Source of the DNA: Nephrocerus scutellatus
Taxonomy: Eukaryota > Arthropoda > Insecta > Diptera > Pipunculidae
DNA length: 64,000 bases
NCBI GenBank assembly: GCA_947095585.1
Contig: OX352763.1
Location: 113,129,908 to 113,193,907, forward strand
Direction: 5' to 3'
Both the position numbers and the translations under genes were made by a program. The notes beneath the pieces are model-generated. The model worked only from the letters and a program-made list of their open reading frames with translations. It made no database searches and was not told the origin of the DNA. This document shows positions 54,880-64,000 of the stretch, in pieces. Each line of letters opens with the position of its first letter. Position 1 is the first letter of the stretch.

Positions 54880-55790
54880 CCACGTGGTGGCCGCGAAATG
54901 GCGAAATGATCGGGCTAGTCCCTTCAAAGTAAGGTTGGCGGGATCCAAATATAATGCATGCGATGCTGGGGGAGATGCGATGGACTGGGAATGGTGTCTT
55001 ACACAAATCAGAATATGACATATATTACAGACATCATGTGCTCGAGGTGGGGTTTCTAGTCAGCAAAAGAATGAAACACAGCGTTATTGGCTTTAAAGCA
55101 GTAAATGAATGGCTATGCAGGCAGATTTAAAAACATAAGCCTCATAAACGTTCATGCACTTACAGAGGATTCCACAGATGATGAAAAAGAATAATTCTTT
55201 GAATCAGCCGAACGGGAATTCCATGCCTGTCCTCAGTATGACGTAAATATCATTCTGGGGGATATGAATGCCAAAATAGGTAGAGATCCAGTATTCAGGC
55301 AGTATATTGGCACCTATAGCTTACACGAGATCACTAATGACAATGGACCACGAGTCATACAGATGGCAGATGGTCGTTGTGAGTACAAGGTTTGCGCGTA
55401 AAAATATCCACAAAGCCACCTGGGTATCTCTTGATGGAGCCACTCGCAACCAGATAGACCACATGTTGATAGACCACCACCACAACCCGAACCTGATGAC
55501 GGTACGAACTTACCGAGGTGCGAACGTCGACTCGGACCACTATATTGTTGGTATGGTGCTCCGAGCGCGGATTGCACATCACGAAAGACTGCATCCGCGA
55601 ATCAGATTCGAGTCAACAAGGCTGTCCTTCGCAACGAAGAGACCAGAAACAACTACGGTCAAGTGATTGGACTCGCCTTAAATGCTGGGATGCTGGGAGA
55701 GTATGTCCTTGGGCTGAGATGTCAGGCGTAGAAGACAAATGGACACGCCTTAAAAATACTGTCATTAGTACTGTGACTCCATTTTAGGCA
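54880..55790 (+). pseudogene. RTE-like endonuclease domain and linker
   Basis: Pieces of an APE endonuclease: MRWTGNGVLHKSEYDIYY (54978), GFLVSKRMKHSVIGFKAVNE (55050), NVHALTEDSTDDEKE (55145), CPQYDVNIILGDMNAKIGRD (55230-55285), YSLHEITNDNGPR (55315), then the open frame 55307-55666 with FARKNIHKATWVSLDGATRN, QIDHMLID and GANVDSDHYIVGMVLRARI. The GDMNAKIG and DSDHY catalytic motifs are retained. Frameshifts lie at about 55130, 55190, 55310 and 55340. A leader identical to 47936-47956 lies at 54916-54936. No RT follows, so it is 3'-truncated. Confidence 0.85.
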
Positions 55791-56079
55791 GTAGTCGTAG
55801 AGATCGAAACTTTGTACCTCATGTTTCACTGACAGTTAGCCTAACACTTTTAACATAGAGTTGACATTTTCACAGTACGCCTCTTATTTAATACCGGTCT
55901 GTTTTCTCGATTAAAGTTTCATTGTAAAGTAATTACTACTTATATTTGCCATAGTAAGAACAGTACTTTATACGAGGTATCAAAATTAATTTAAATAACA
56001 ACGTCTTTGCTGTTTATGAAATGGTTTTTCTTAGTTTGTATAACAAATTTACTTTCGTTGCTATTTTGTTGTTTACTTA
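55791..56079. other. No gene recognised
   Basis: AT-rich spacer. Confidence 0.4.
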
Positions 56080-56845
56080 TTCAACATGATCTTTGAAACT
56101 TAAGCCATTATTAATAATCACTCCAAGATATTTGTATTTCCTAAACCTTTCTAATTATGAACCCATCAGCACAACAGATTGTCTCCTTTTCTGCTTCATC
56201 CTTAAATCTAGGTTTTCCCAGTACCACAATTTTGCTTTTCTGAACACTAACTCCCAGTTTATTGCTGTACAGCCATTCACATATTAAAACTAATTCTTCA
56301 TTGATTATAGTAATAACATATTGGATATCTTTTCCACTTAGATATAACAATGTATCACCTGCAAACATCTGTATTTGACACTGTCCGTCTACCTTTGGTA
56401 GCTCATTTATATATACATTATAAATAAAAGCGGTCCCAATTTACTTCCTTGTGGAAGACCATGTTTTACTTACTTTTTCCTCTTTAAAAATAGTAGTATT
56501 AAATGTAACTGTCTGGTATCTCCCATTTAGATAATCTTCTATCCATTCATAAACTTGACCAGTGACACTGTTCACATCTTTTAGTTTAGTTTAGCAAATT
56601 TCTGTTTATTGTTTCAAAAGCACTTTTATAATCTATGAACACTACTAACACTCCCTGTTCTCTGTCAGTTGCCCCTAACCAATTTTCTATCCCTATCTCT
56701 AAATCCCGATTGGTGTTCTGTTAATAATCCATATTTCTTAATATGACCCATTATGCTTCAAATACTATTGTTTCTGTAATATTTTCAACTACTCGAAGAG
56801 TACTAATTGGTCGTTACACTTCGCATTCCCTTTATGAATATAAAT
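56080..56845 (-). pseudogene. CR1/I-like reverse transcriptase fragment
   Basis: Minus strand: FIDYKSAFETINRNLL (56640-56590; palm A), W-x-R-YLS/GRYQTV-like sequence (56560-56515), KHGLPQGSKLG-like sequence (56465-56435), then an open frame 56368-56141 starting MFAGDTLLYLSGKDI with the FADD box changed to FAGD, followed by WLYSNKLGVSVQKSK. Stops near 56580, 56520 and 56440. Loss of one catalytic Asp shows it is non-functional. Confidence 0.75.
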
Positions 56846-57605
56846 AATGAATAAAAATATTATCTATCTATCTTATAATATTTCGGCGAGACATACCATT
56901 GCGGTTCAAGGCGTAGCTTCGCGCGAAGCGTCTTTTATTTTTGCATACAAATGGAAGGAACCTACAATTTAATGTCGTATCCGAAAGGCGAGTTGGAGAA
57001 GCTTTCCGTGACAAGTTATTACTCTCGGACGTTTGTGAGACATTCGCGAGAGGTGGGACCGTGAAAAATACTATTAGTGTTTCTGGAATTCGAACATCAA
57101 GCCGCCTGCTTAGAAGTCCAACGCACTTCCCGTGGCGCCGACAATTCCCTGTCTAGTGTCTTACAAATTTATTCAACTTTCTGTTGTATTAAAGCACTAA
57201 AAATTCCTAAATAATGGCCACACCCCGTCACATATCTAGTGGTCAGAAGATCCTTGAATACTAAGTGTTGCACAAAAGGCCAATCAAAACACTTCAGTTA
57301 ACGATCTGCAATTAAAAATTCATATCGTCGCTGTGCACACCTTCTCAACCAGCAAACAAAAAATTGAGTTTTCTTGGTCGATTGAATATTTGCACAAGAC
57401 ATTCCGTGAATCCTTGGTGCAAACCTGGACAATCTGCTACATCGATGCGGATAAGAAAAAGTTTCTTGCATAAATTTCACGCGCGCCATGAACACGCGAA
57501 TTGGCAATTAAGCGCAAGCGAAAAAGCAGCCTTGTGCTTTGATGAGAAAAAAAAGGCTGACTGACTGACTCACTAGTCACTACATATATATAGGACTCCA
57601 CTCAC
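56846..57605 (-). other. Presumed intron 1 of the somatomedin-B gene (start), no other gene
   Basis: Lies 3' (leftwards) of the splice donor at 57605-57604, so by inference it is intronic on the minus strand. No further exon, such as a thrombospondin type 1 repeat, is recognised in it or anywhere further left in the window. Confidence 0.45.
57604..57605 (-). promoter_or_regulatory. Splice donor (GT) of the somatomedin-B exon
   Basis: Minus strand GGAG|GTGAGT is a near-consensus 5' splice site at the end of the cysteine-rich module. It interrupts a Gly-Cys-Gly codon run in phase 1, as expected for a shuffled extracellular domain. Confidence 0.75.
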
Positions 57606-57894
57606 CTCCACAATGACCCTTGAAATCCTCACAGCAATCGCCCAGTTTCAGACACGCATGATCACAATAGCACGGTTTATCGCTGAGATCTTCGATGATT
57701 GCGTTAATTGGCGCCTTCTGGACGACACAAGATGAGTCGCGTCCAGTACAGCAAAGCTGTGCCTCCCGGCATGATCCCGCCAGCACGAGAACAGGAGAAT
57801 TCGATGTAATCCATAGGAGATTTATGCACAGCAGACACCTGAGCAAGGTGATCGTAGTGCCGCGATGGCCGTGACTACTGTTGAGCGAATTCAT
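57606..57894 (-). CDS. First coding exon of a somatomedin-B domain secreted protein
   Basis: The only convincing host exon. The ATG at 57894 opens a frame with a hydrophobic signal-peptide-like stretch (residues 16-38; TITLLRCLLCINLLWITSN). A cysteine-rich module follows (residues 41-94) with SCREAQLCCTGRDSSC, PCYCDHACLKLGDCC and EDFKGHCG. Ten cysteines in the order C, CC, C, C-x-C, C, CC, C match the somatomedin-B variant of the SBSPON/RPE-spondin type. The frame stays open only by reading into a donor: GGAG then GTGAGT at 57605, a phase-1 junction after HCG, so translation past it is not real. In SBSPON proteins a thrombospondin type 1 repeat follows; that exon is not in this window or was not recognised. 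Expected role: secreted matrix-associated protein (from family knowledge). The start is the only ATG before the signal peptide. Confidence 0.82.
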
Positions 57895-59086
57895 TTTAAT
57901 TTTAACGGTTTTTTGGGTGTTAACGGGAATGTCTTCTTCGATTTAATTCAAATTTTTATTCTTCAACAGCCAGTATAGATTTTCTGTCGCTAGCAACAGA
58001 ATATCGCGTCACAAATCGACGACTCACTTACAGCTCACGGACACTACAAACGAAAATGGAACGGAAATTTTGAAGAAAAAACCAAATGAATGAAATATTA
58101 CAATGGACTGCGATTGGAATCATAAATGTCCCTCACTTCACATCCGGTAATATCCGTTCAGACTTTTGTGATTCGATGCTCGCGTACCCGACACAATATT
58201 AGAACAGATATACAGAGACGTTGTCCTTCGAGAATTAAAATCACATTAAAATTCCAAACGATATTGGGACGGTACAAGGATGGATGACCAGCAAAATGTT
58301 GCCCGGCAGACTTGAAACTTAGCACGAAATTTAATGAAAAATAAATCCGATAAGTTATGGATTTCCACCAGGAGACGATCGATGACCGCAGCACCTTAGT
58401 CAAATAGAATTGTTGGAATCGAGCGCCAAAAAGGATATTAGCAAATGATTAATGATACTGCAGCAGACGACAGGTTGTTTATTCCTTGAAATTTAAATCC
58501 ACCGCACGAGTAAGCCGACAAAGAAGGTGACACAAACTATTGTCGACGATGCAAAGAGACGGAGAACAAGTATTAGGTAATCCACTTGGTGTACCACGAA
58601 ACGACCGACAGGACGACGATAGTGAAGTGAAGAAAAATCAAATGCCGGCAAATGTTAGTTGTGCCGATTATTGTGTACCGCCGGAGATGAGAAACGCGCG
58701 CGACCAATATCTTCAACAATCAGTCGACGAATGAATGAATGTTTCGTGTTTAGTTCTTGGATTGGCTTTAGCTTCTACGTGCATCAGCTTCAGCACACAG
58801 AAGACAGAACAGAATTAACAGAACGAAGAAGCAGTACACAGAGCCGACCACAAGTGCGCTGCTGTTGGACAGGTTTCCTTCTCTTCTGCAAATGCGGTAC
58901 TCTCTAGTTACTGTAACGCTCACCACTCACGTTTCACGTGCTGTGAAGCTCTGCATAACGAATTATTGTTATGTTCTGATGTGGCGTCTGCTGATGCTAC
59001 AAAGCGACATTTTAAGTGAGTAACATTTTTATTAGTGGTGTTTGTTGAGTGAAAACCAACCAGTATAACTCAAATTGGAGCACATG
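57895..59086 (-). other. Upstream region of the somatomedin-B gene, no element recognised
   Basis: By position this should hold the 5' UTR and promoter of the minus-strand gene, unless an upstream non-coding exon exists. I see no TATA/initiator pair that I would defend. Short plus-strand frames at 58540-58907 have no motif. This is one of the few stretches without transposon similarity. Confidence 0.4.
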
Positions 59087-59088
59087 TA

Positions 59089-59203
59089 AAGGGTGTTTTT
59101 TTGGGAGGTTTGTTTTTCCGATAGATGTCGTTTTATTTTATGACGGTTGTTTTGACAGCTCAAAGTGGCATTTCTACTCAGTATTGTTTGGCAAATCATT
59201 ATG

Positions 59204-59242
<39 letters not shown>

Positions 59243-59711
59243 ACATTTGTGAAAAATAGTCGTGGTAGCCATATGCCAGAAATTGTGTTTAAATGTTAAA
59301 TGCCAAAAAATTATCTACCAAATAAAAAAAAATTTTGGTCATTTCATAATTTTATATGTGTTTTATTCAAAAAAAAAATCGGCAACTTCTTAAAAAAACA
59401 CGTTATATCTAACGGGTGTTTTTTTAAGAGGTTGCCGATTTTTTTTTTGAATAAAACACATATAAAATTATGAAATGACCAAAATTTTTTTTTATTTGGT
59501 AGATAATTTTTTGGCATTTAACATTTAAACACAATTTCTGGCATATGGCTACCACGACTATTTTTCACAAATGTCATTTTTTTTTTTTTTTTTTTTCATA
59601 ATGATTTGCCAAACAATACTGAGTAGAAATGCCACTTTGAGCTGTCAAAACAACTGTCATAAAATAAAACGACATCTATCGGAAAAACAAACCTCCTAAA
59701 AAAACACCCTT
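59089..59711. mobile_element. Near-perfect 0.6-kb palindrome of two inverted mariner-type MITEs
   Basis: Left half 59089-59405 and right half 59410-59711 are reverse complements with very few differences apart from the length of an A/T tract (37 A at 59204-59240, 20 T at 59577-59596). The outer ends are AAGGGTGTTTTTTT and its complement, bordered by TA on both sides (59087-59088, 59712-59713). At the centre, ACACGTTATATCTAACGGGTG shows that each half also has its own inner GTGTTTTTTTAAGA end. So the structure is either two head-to-head MITEs or one fold-back element. No coding. Confidence 0.9.
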
Positions 59712-59989
59712 TATAATACAACCTGTGAAACTGTATGTTCTGAATTATCACCAAAATATTAAAAAAAATCCTTCAATGAATCATAACTAGCCCCCCTGAA
59801 AGTTAGATAATACAATAGGTAATAGGTCTAATGCCAAATGAAAATTGCTGGAATGTTGTTAATGGAAAGCTGGAATTTTTGAGACTTAAAAAATCACATG
59901 GGTTAAAAGAACCACGCTAAGCATAAGAGGTTTGAAATAAGATTAAATCATGTTCTCTTAATGATGTTCTTTAATTCTTGAGAAAATCT
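59712..59989. other. Spacer, no gene recognised
   Basis: AT-rich sequence between the palindrome and the minisatellite. Confidence 0.4.
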
Positions 59990-60775
59990 TGAGGTAGTTT
60001 AAAAAGGGTCTTAAGTGGGATCTTGAGGGGATTTTAAGGCGGTCTTGAGAGGTTTTTCAGGAAGTTTTGAGAAGGGTCTTGAGAGTGTCTTGGAAAAAGT
60101 CCTGAGTGGGTCCTGAAAGGGGTCTTGAGGGGGTTTTGAGTGGGTCCTGAAAGAGTCCTGAAAGGGGCCTTGAGAGGGTCTTGAGGGATCATGAAGGGGA
60201 CTTGGGTGGTCTTGAGGTTGTATTGTAGAGGTCTTGAAGAGGCTTTAAAAGGATCTTGAGTAAATTTTAATGAGGGTCTCTTGGGGGTCCTTTGGCGGAT
60301 ATAGAGGGGAGTTTTGAGGTGGTCTTGGAGGGTTTATAAGGGTATAAGGCGGTCTTAAAGGGGTGCTTAGGGTGGTCTTAAGGTGGTCATGGGGTGGTTT
60401 TAAAGGGTTATTAAGTGGGGTCTTGAGATGGTCTTGAGGACGTCCTAAGAAGGATCTTGGGGTAATCTAAAGAGGGTGTTGAGGTGGTTTAAAGAGGTTC
60501 TTAAAGGGTTCTTGGGGTGGTTTTAAGAGAGTCTTGAAGGGGTCTTTGGTGGGGCTAGAGGAGGAATTAGGAAGAGTCTTGAGGGATCTTGAGGAATCTT
60601 TCGGGATCCTTAAGGTGGTATTGAAGGAGTTGTGAGAGAGGTCTTGAGGGGGTCTTGTGGTGGTCTTGAGGTGGTCTTGAGGGGGTCTTGAGAGGTCTTT
60701 AAGGTGGTACTGAAGGGGTCTTGTTGTGGCCTTAATGAGGTGTTGATGTGGTTTTAAGAGTTTCTGAAGTGTGGT
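59990..60775. repeat. GTCTTGAG-type minisatellite, copy B
   Basis: About 785 bp of tandem units around GTCTTGAGGTGG / GGTCTTGAGGGG, the longest array of this type in the window. A minus-strand frame of 146 codons (60907-60467) rich in His, Pro and Leu is a low-complexity by-product. The array ends exactly where Jockey-type coding begins. Confidence 0.9.
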
Positions 60776-61735
60776 CAGACTACCAAATGGAAACTGGACA
60801 AGAACCGACGAGGAAAAAGGAAAAACTTTTTCTAAGGAAAAAGGAGAACGAGGAGGAGAAGGACGTGTCCTATGCTCTAAGGGATGGAATAAATTCCAAG
60901 AAGGCACCAGGTTATGACCTAATTATAGGGAAAATGTTAATTGAACTCTCAGATGTAGCAATTGGACACCTAGCTAGTGCTTTCAACAGAGTTTTAAACC
61001 TAGGCCACTACCACCAACCTTGGAAGACGTCGAAGATTATTATGATCTCGAAGGTCGGCAAGGATCCTACCCTTGTATCGTCTTATCGACCAATAAGTTC
61101 ACTACCTTTACTATCCAAAATCTTCAAGGAAATCGGTCTTGGAAAAGGATGGAATAATCCATACACACCAGTTCGGATTCAGAGCTAACATGGCACGTTC
61201 GAACAGGTCCACAGGGTAGTAGATGAGGCTAGAAGAGCCTACCATAACAGACAGTACTTTACGGCTGATGTGTTTCTTGACGTTGCACAAGCGTACGACA
61301 AAGGCATAAAATTAATAAACCTTACACAAAATCCTTAAAACGTTCCTTTTAAACCGCCACTTCAAAATAAATTACAAATCCTTTATATCACAAGACCACT
61401 GCATAAGAGCGGGTGTTCCCCAAGGAAGTGTCCTTAGCCCACTCCTATTCATATTATTTACATCAGACCTTCCGATGTACAACAACTTGACCATATCTAT
61501 CTTTGCGGACGACTAATCACCCACAGCGACCCCAAATCAGCGTATCTCAACCTAAACAACTACGTAAAGCGGCTCAAACTCTGGTTAACCACTTGGAGAA
61601 TTAAAGTGAATGAGACAAAAAAAAAACACACATCACTTATGCCCTCAGCCTGCCCTCCTATCACCCTCAACAACACATTAACACATTAACGCATTAATTC
61701 CTCAAATTAAAGATGTGAAGTACCTCGGTATCTTT
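60776..61735 (+). pseudogene. Jockey-clade reverse transcriptase fragment
   Basis: An open frame to 61188 has AIG-HLASAFNRVLNLGHY, INSKKAPGYDLIIGKML, WKTSKIIMISKVGKDP and SSYRPISSLPLLSKIFKE, the RT finger motifs of Jockey elements. After a frameshift: FEQVHRVVDEARRAYHNRQYF (61200-61262), FLDVAQAYDK (61273-61302; palm A), RAGVPQGSVLSPLLFILFTS (61410-61466) and an intact FADD box at 61504 followed by a stop. WRIKVNETKKKTHITYAL (61600) and VKYLGI (61715) complete it. The sequence then switches at 61735 to an R1/LOA-type tail. The 5' end is missing. Confidence 0.85.
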
Positions 61736-61870
61736 GCCGACCTGAAGGAGCTTTCGGAGTACGGCATCACCGATTTGATATAGTACCTCAATTTTACAGG
61801 TTGGATATAACTATACATAACCATCTTTATTTTCATGACATCTCCTAAGGACCGTAGCGCACTCAAGCGC
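61736..61870 (+). pseudogene. R1/LOA-like 3' end, copy 2
   Basis: Matches 90-240, sharing GACCTGAAGGAGCTTTC and GAGTACGGCATCAC. The codons DLKELSEYGITDLI and the 3' UTR pattern are shared too. A TAG replaces the Ser codon in the tail. It begins abruptly within the FSDLKEL segment, fused to the Jockey fragment. Confidence 0.75.
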
Positions 61871-61883
61871 TATTTGCTATTTT

Positions 61884-62015
61884 TATCTTGAGACGGTCTT
61901 GCTTGAGGTCTTGAAGGGGTCTTAAAATGTTCTTGAGGTGGTCTTGAGAGGAGTCTTGATTGTTTTTGAAAGTGTCCTGATAGGGTTTTGAGAGGGTCTT
62001 TGGCGGTTCTCCTTA
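61884..62015. repeat. GTCTTGAG-type minisatellite, copy C
   Basis: Short array (GGTCTTGCTTGAGGTCTTGAAG and similar) directly after the R1/LOA-like 3' UTR, in the same order and orientation as at 1-745. Confidence 0.8.
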
Positions 62016-62919
62016 AGATGTTTTGCAGCGTCGTCAATCGTCTTTATTGAATCCGTCCATATTAGAGACAGTTGCTCGTGTTGTCTCAAGAAAATATTGA
62101 TTTTCAACAGTTGAGCTGTAAACCCCCACAGAAGGATCAGGTTCTTTGATATCTCATTGGTTAAAGGTGCTGGTTATGCCGGTTCTTAGTTGGTCTGAAG
62201 CTCCAAATAAGTCCGAGTAGACCAAATATGATGTTCACCAAGTCGATCATCCTAACTGAAACTGGGTACGCCAATGTTGACTCCATCCAGGGAACTCCAT
62301 GCTGTACAATTCAAATTTTTTTTCAAAAATAATTCAATTGATTTCAATTTTTAAAAAAAACTTCCTACTCAAAAGGAATAAGTTTGAGTTAATCTCAAGT
62401 AAAAAACTCAATCTGCACACTACACTGCATTAGTGCAGCAATTCTCTGAAATAAATTGCTCTCTCAACTCTCACTATCCAGTTGAAACAATCAACACAGG
62501 AGTTAAAGGATATATCCTTACAGTTTTGGTATCAGACAGCCGGTGTTATTATTTGCAACTTCGCAAAATGCAAATATCTGTTTCATATCAGGATTCAGGA
62601 CTCTCTATCTATGAGCTCTGTTATCGATCTCTCACTCTCTCTTTCTCTCTTTCTCGTTTAAGGCATAAATTATTTGTTTTGTTTTGATTTTGACACCTTC
62701 TTTTATTGGTTATGTTATTTAGGCTTAATGCCCGAAATACACGTGAAGATATCCTGCAAAATTTTATTTAGTTTCATTTCGTTACGCTCTAAGCGCGCTC
62801 CACATTTATTTTGGGAATAAGTTAATCCAATGTCTGATCTCTGGTGAATTGTTGAGGGAGAACTGTGGAATGCAATTGGGGTAATCATAAGCTGGAACTT
62901 AAGGAACGGTAATTGTTTA
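62016..62919. other. No gene recognised
   Basis: AT-rich sequence with a CT-rich stretch at 62628-62656. Short frames show no motif. Confidence 0.45.
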
Positions 62920-64000
62920 ATGAAGATTCCGCTCAACAGAGTGATGAAATGGTGCCCCAGCGCAGATTCTGCAGGTGTATTGAACCTTCAGCAGATATCC
63001 AAACTGCGATCAATCTCCGCAAAAACAACAAAGCAGCCAGACTTGATTGTATACCAGCTGGATTCCTGAAAGCATATCCCGCCACAACAGTTAGCATGCA
63101 ATTTTCACAACGACTGAAGAGACGAAGTTATTGTTAAGCTAGGGCGATTTCAAGAGCAACAAATACTGGCGTGGTTTTACCGTTTTGCTTGTTTTTCCAG
63201 AACCAATTAGTTGCCATTTTCTAGCGGATAAAACTAAGAATCGAGTCTACTATAGCAAGAGGCATCAAGCGGGCTTTTGCAGTAGTCGATCGTGTGTCGA
63301 CCATATAAACATCCTGCGTATCATTCTCAAGCAGTCTGCTCAGTTTCAGTCACCGCTTTACTTCATATTCTTGGATTTTGAGAAGGCTTCTGACGGGCAT
63401 AACCGGGAATACATATGGAGTGAGAGGAATTACCCCTAAAATAGTTGCTATTATAAATGCAAGGCACTTCGTTTTGCATAATGGATAGCTTTCCGGCTCT
63501 TTCAAAGTGCAACGGGGAGTAACACAAGGAAATGTTCTATCGCCAATCCTTTTTCTACTGTCAAGAGAAGGTGTTCTTACTCAATGCCACAGTTGGTACA
63601 GTTGAGATACATGGCAATCGATGGAGCCCGTTTCAAATGCCTAGCCACTTAGATAATGCCAATGATATGTGGTTCTTGGCAAGTAACATCAGTGGGCTTA
63701 ACGTGATATGTCAATCACTGCAGGTGAAAAGAGAGACGATCGGTCCAAGGATAAACGATAATAAGACAAAAATAATGCCCACAGGCCGCTCCACACATCA
63801 GCGTATTATTTAGTAGGAAATATCTATTGAAGAGGTCGAACAGTTTAATTACCTCGGAACTATTGTATCAGCTGATGATGGTACAGATCTGGACGTCAAT
63901 AAGAGAATAAATACAGATTGAGTTACCTTTGGTGCTCTATCTCCAATTTGGAAATCCAATTAAGTAGCCTTACCCACTAAGTTCAGATTCTTCCAATCCA
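62920..64000 (+). pseudogene. RTE-like reverse transcriptase, runs off the window end
   Basis: Linker and RT pieces in changing frames: INLRKNNKAARLDCIPAGFL (63029), YYSKRHQAGFCSSRSCVDHI then NILRIILKQ (63246-63335), YFIFLDFEKASDG (63360; palm A), FKVQRGVTQGNVLSPILFLL (63500-63560) and a catalytic box LDNAND in place of LDYADD (about 63650). Next are INDNKTKIMP (63751), FNYLGTIVSADDGTDLDV (63842-63900) and IWKSN. Stops and frameshifts throughout. The family resembles those at 32300 and 36140 but is a distinct subfamily. Confidence 0.8.

Noticed and set aside
56846..57605. Possible second exon of the somatomedin-B gene
   Set aside because: No frame with a thrombospondin type 1 pattern or an acceptor leading into one was found on the minus strand.
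60467..60907. 146-codon minus-strand frame rich in His, Pro and Leu
   Set aside because: Translation of the GTCTTGAG minisatellite, overlapping Jockey coding on the other strand.

Overview
This window looks like repeat-rich, non-coding DNA from a higher dipteran genome, plausibly a tephritid-type fruit fly. It is AT-rich and eukaryotic. It contains a 200-base run of N (38680-38879), a spliced secreted-protein exon, and many broken retrotransposons and DNA transposons of families common in flies: Jockey, CR1-like, RTE-like, R1/LOA-like, BEL/Pao, a rosa-like mariner and Helitron-like ends. The host call rests on family resemblance seen by eye; no database was searched. I found no bacterial operons, tRNA or rRNA genes, CRISPR arrays or intact autonomous element.

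Layout. 1-750: 3' end of an R1/LOA-like element followed by a GTCTTGAG minisatellite. 2.1-3.4 kb: a large 8-bp minisatellite. 3.35-6.24 kb: a long, frameshifted LOA-like element. 6.9-10.1 kb: inverted repeats, Helitron-like ends, LTR pieces, a 116-bp tandem array and a pyrimidine-rich array built from a sequence that resembles an RTE tail. 11.4-14.8 kb: a transposase remnant, a ~115-bp tandem array and a CR1-like 3' end. 16.1-20.3 kb: a ~155-bp tandem array, an R1-like insertion with target-site duplication, a direct segmental duplication and a hairpin. 21.0-22.8 kb: two LTRs of one family. 22.9-38.7 kb: eight or more RTE-, R1- and CR1-like fragments on both strands plus a second, decayed copy of the ~116-bp array. 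39-43.7 kb: CR1/I-like, Jockey and LOA fragments. 43.7-45 kb: a nearly complete but broken mariner with the DD41D spacing. 46.6-56.8 kb: further RTE, LOA, BEL, CR1-like and mariner pieces. 57.6-57.9 kb: the one convincing host exon, the first coding exon of a somatomedin-B-domain secreted protein, on the minus strand. 59.1-59.7 kb: a near-perfect 0.6-kb palindrome. 60-62 kb: minisatellite, Jockey fragment, R1-like 3' end, minisatellite. 62.9-64 kb: another RTE-like fragment running off the end.

How it fits together. Nothing here forms a working pathway. The window reads as a transposon graveyard, probably partly intronic or flanking to the somatomedin-B gene, because the splice donor points leftwards into it. 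Every reverse transcriptase copy carries stops, frameshifts or internal deletions, and most have lost the catalytic Asp-Asp box. The most unusual signals are structural: the palindrome, the minisatellites tied to one element's 3' end, the tail-derived array, and shared repeats that let some insertions be dated relative to one another.
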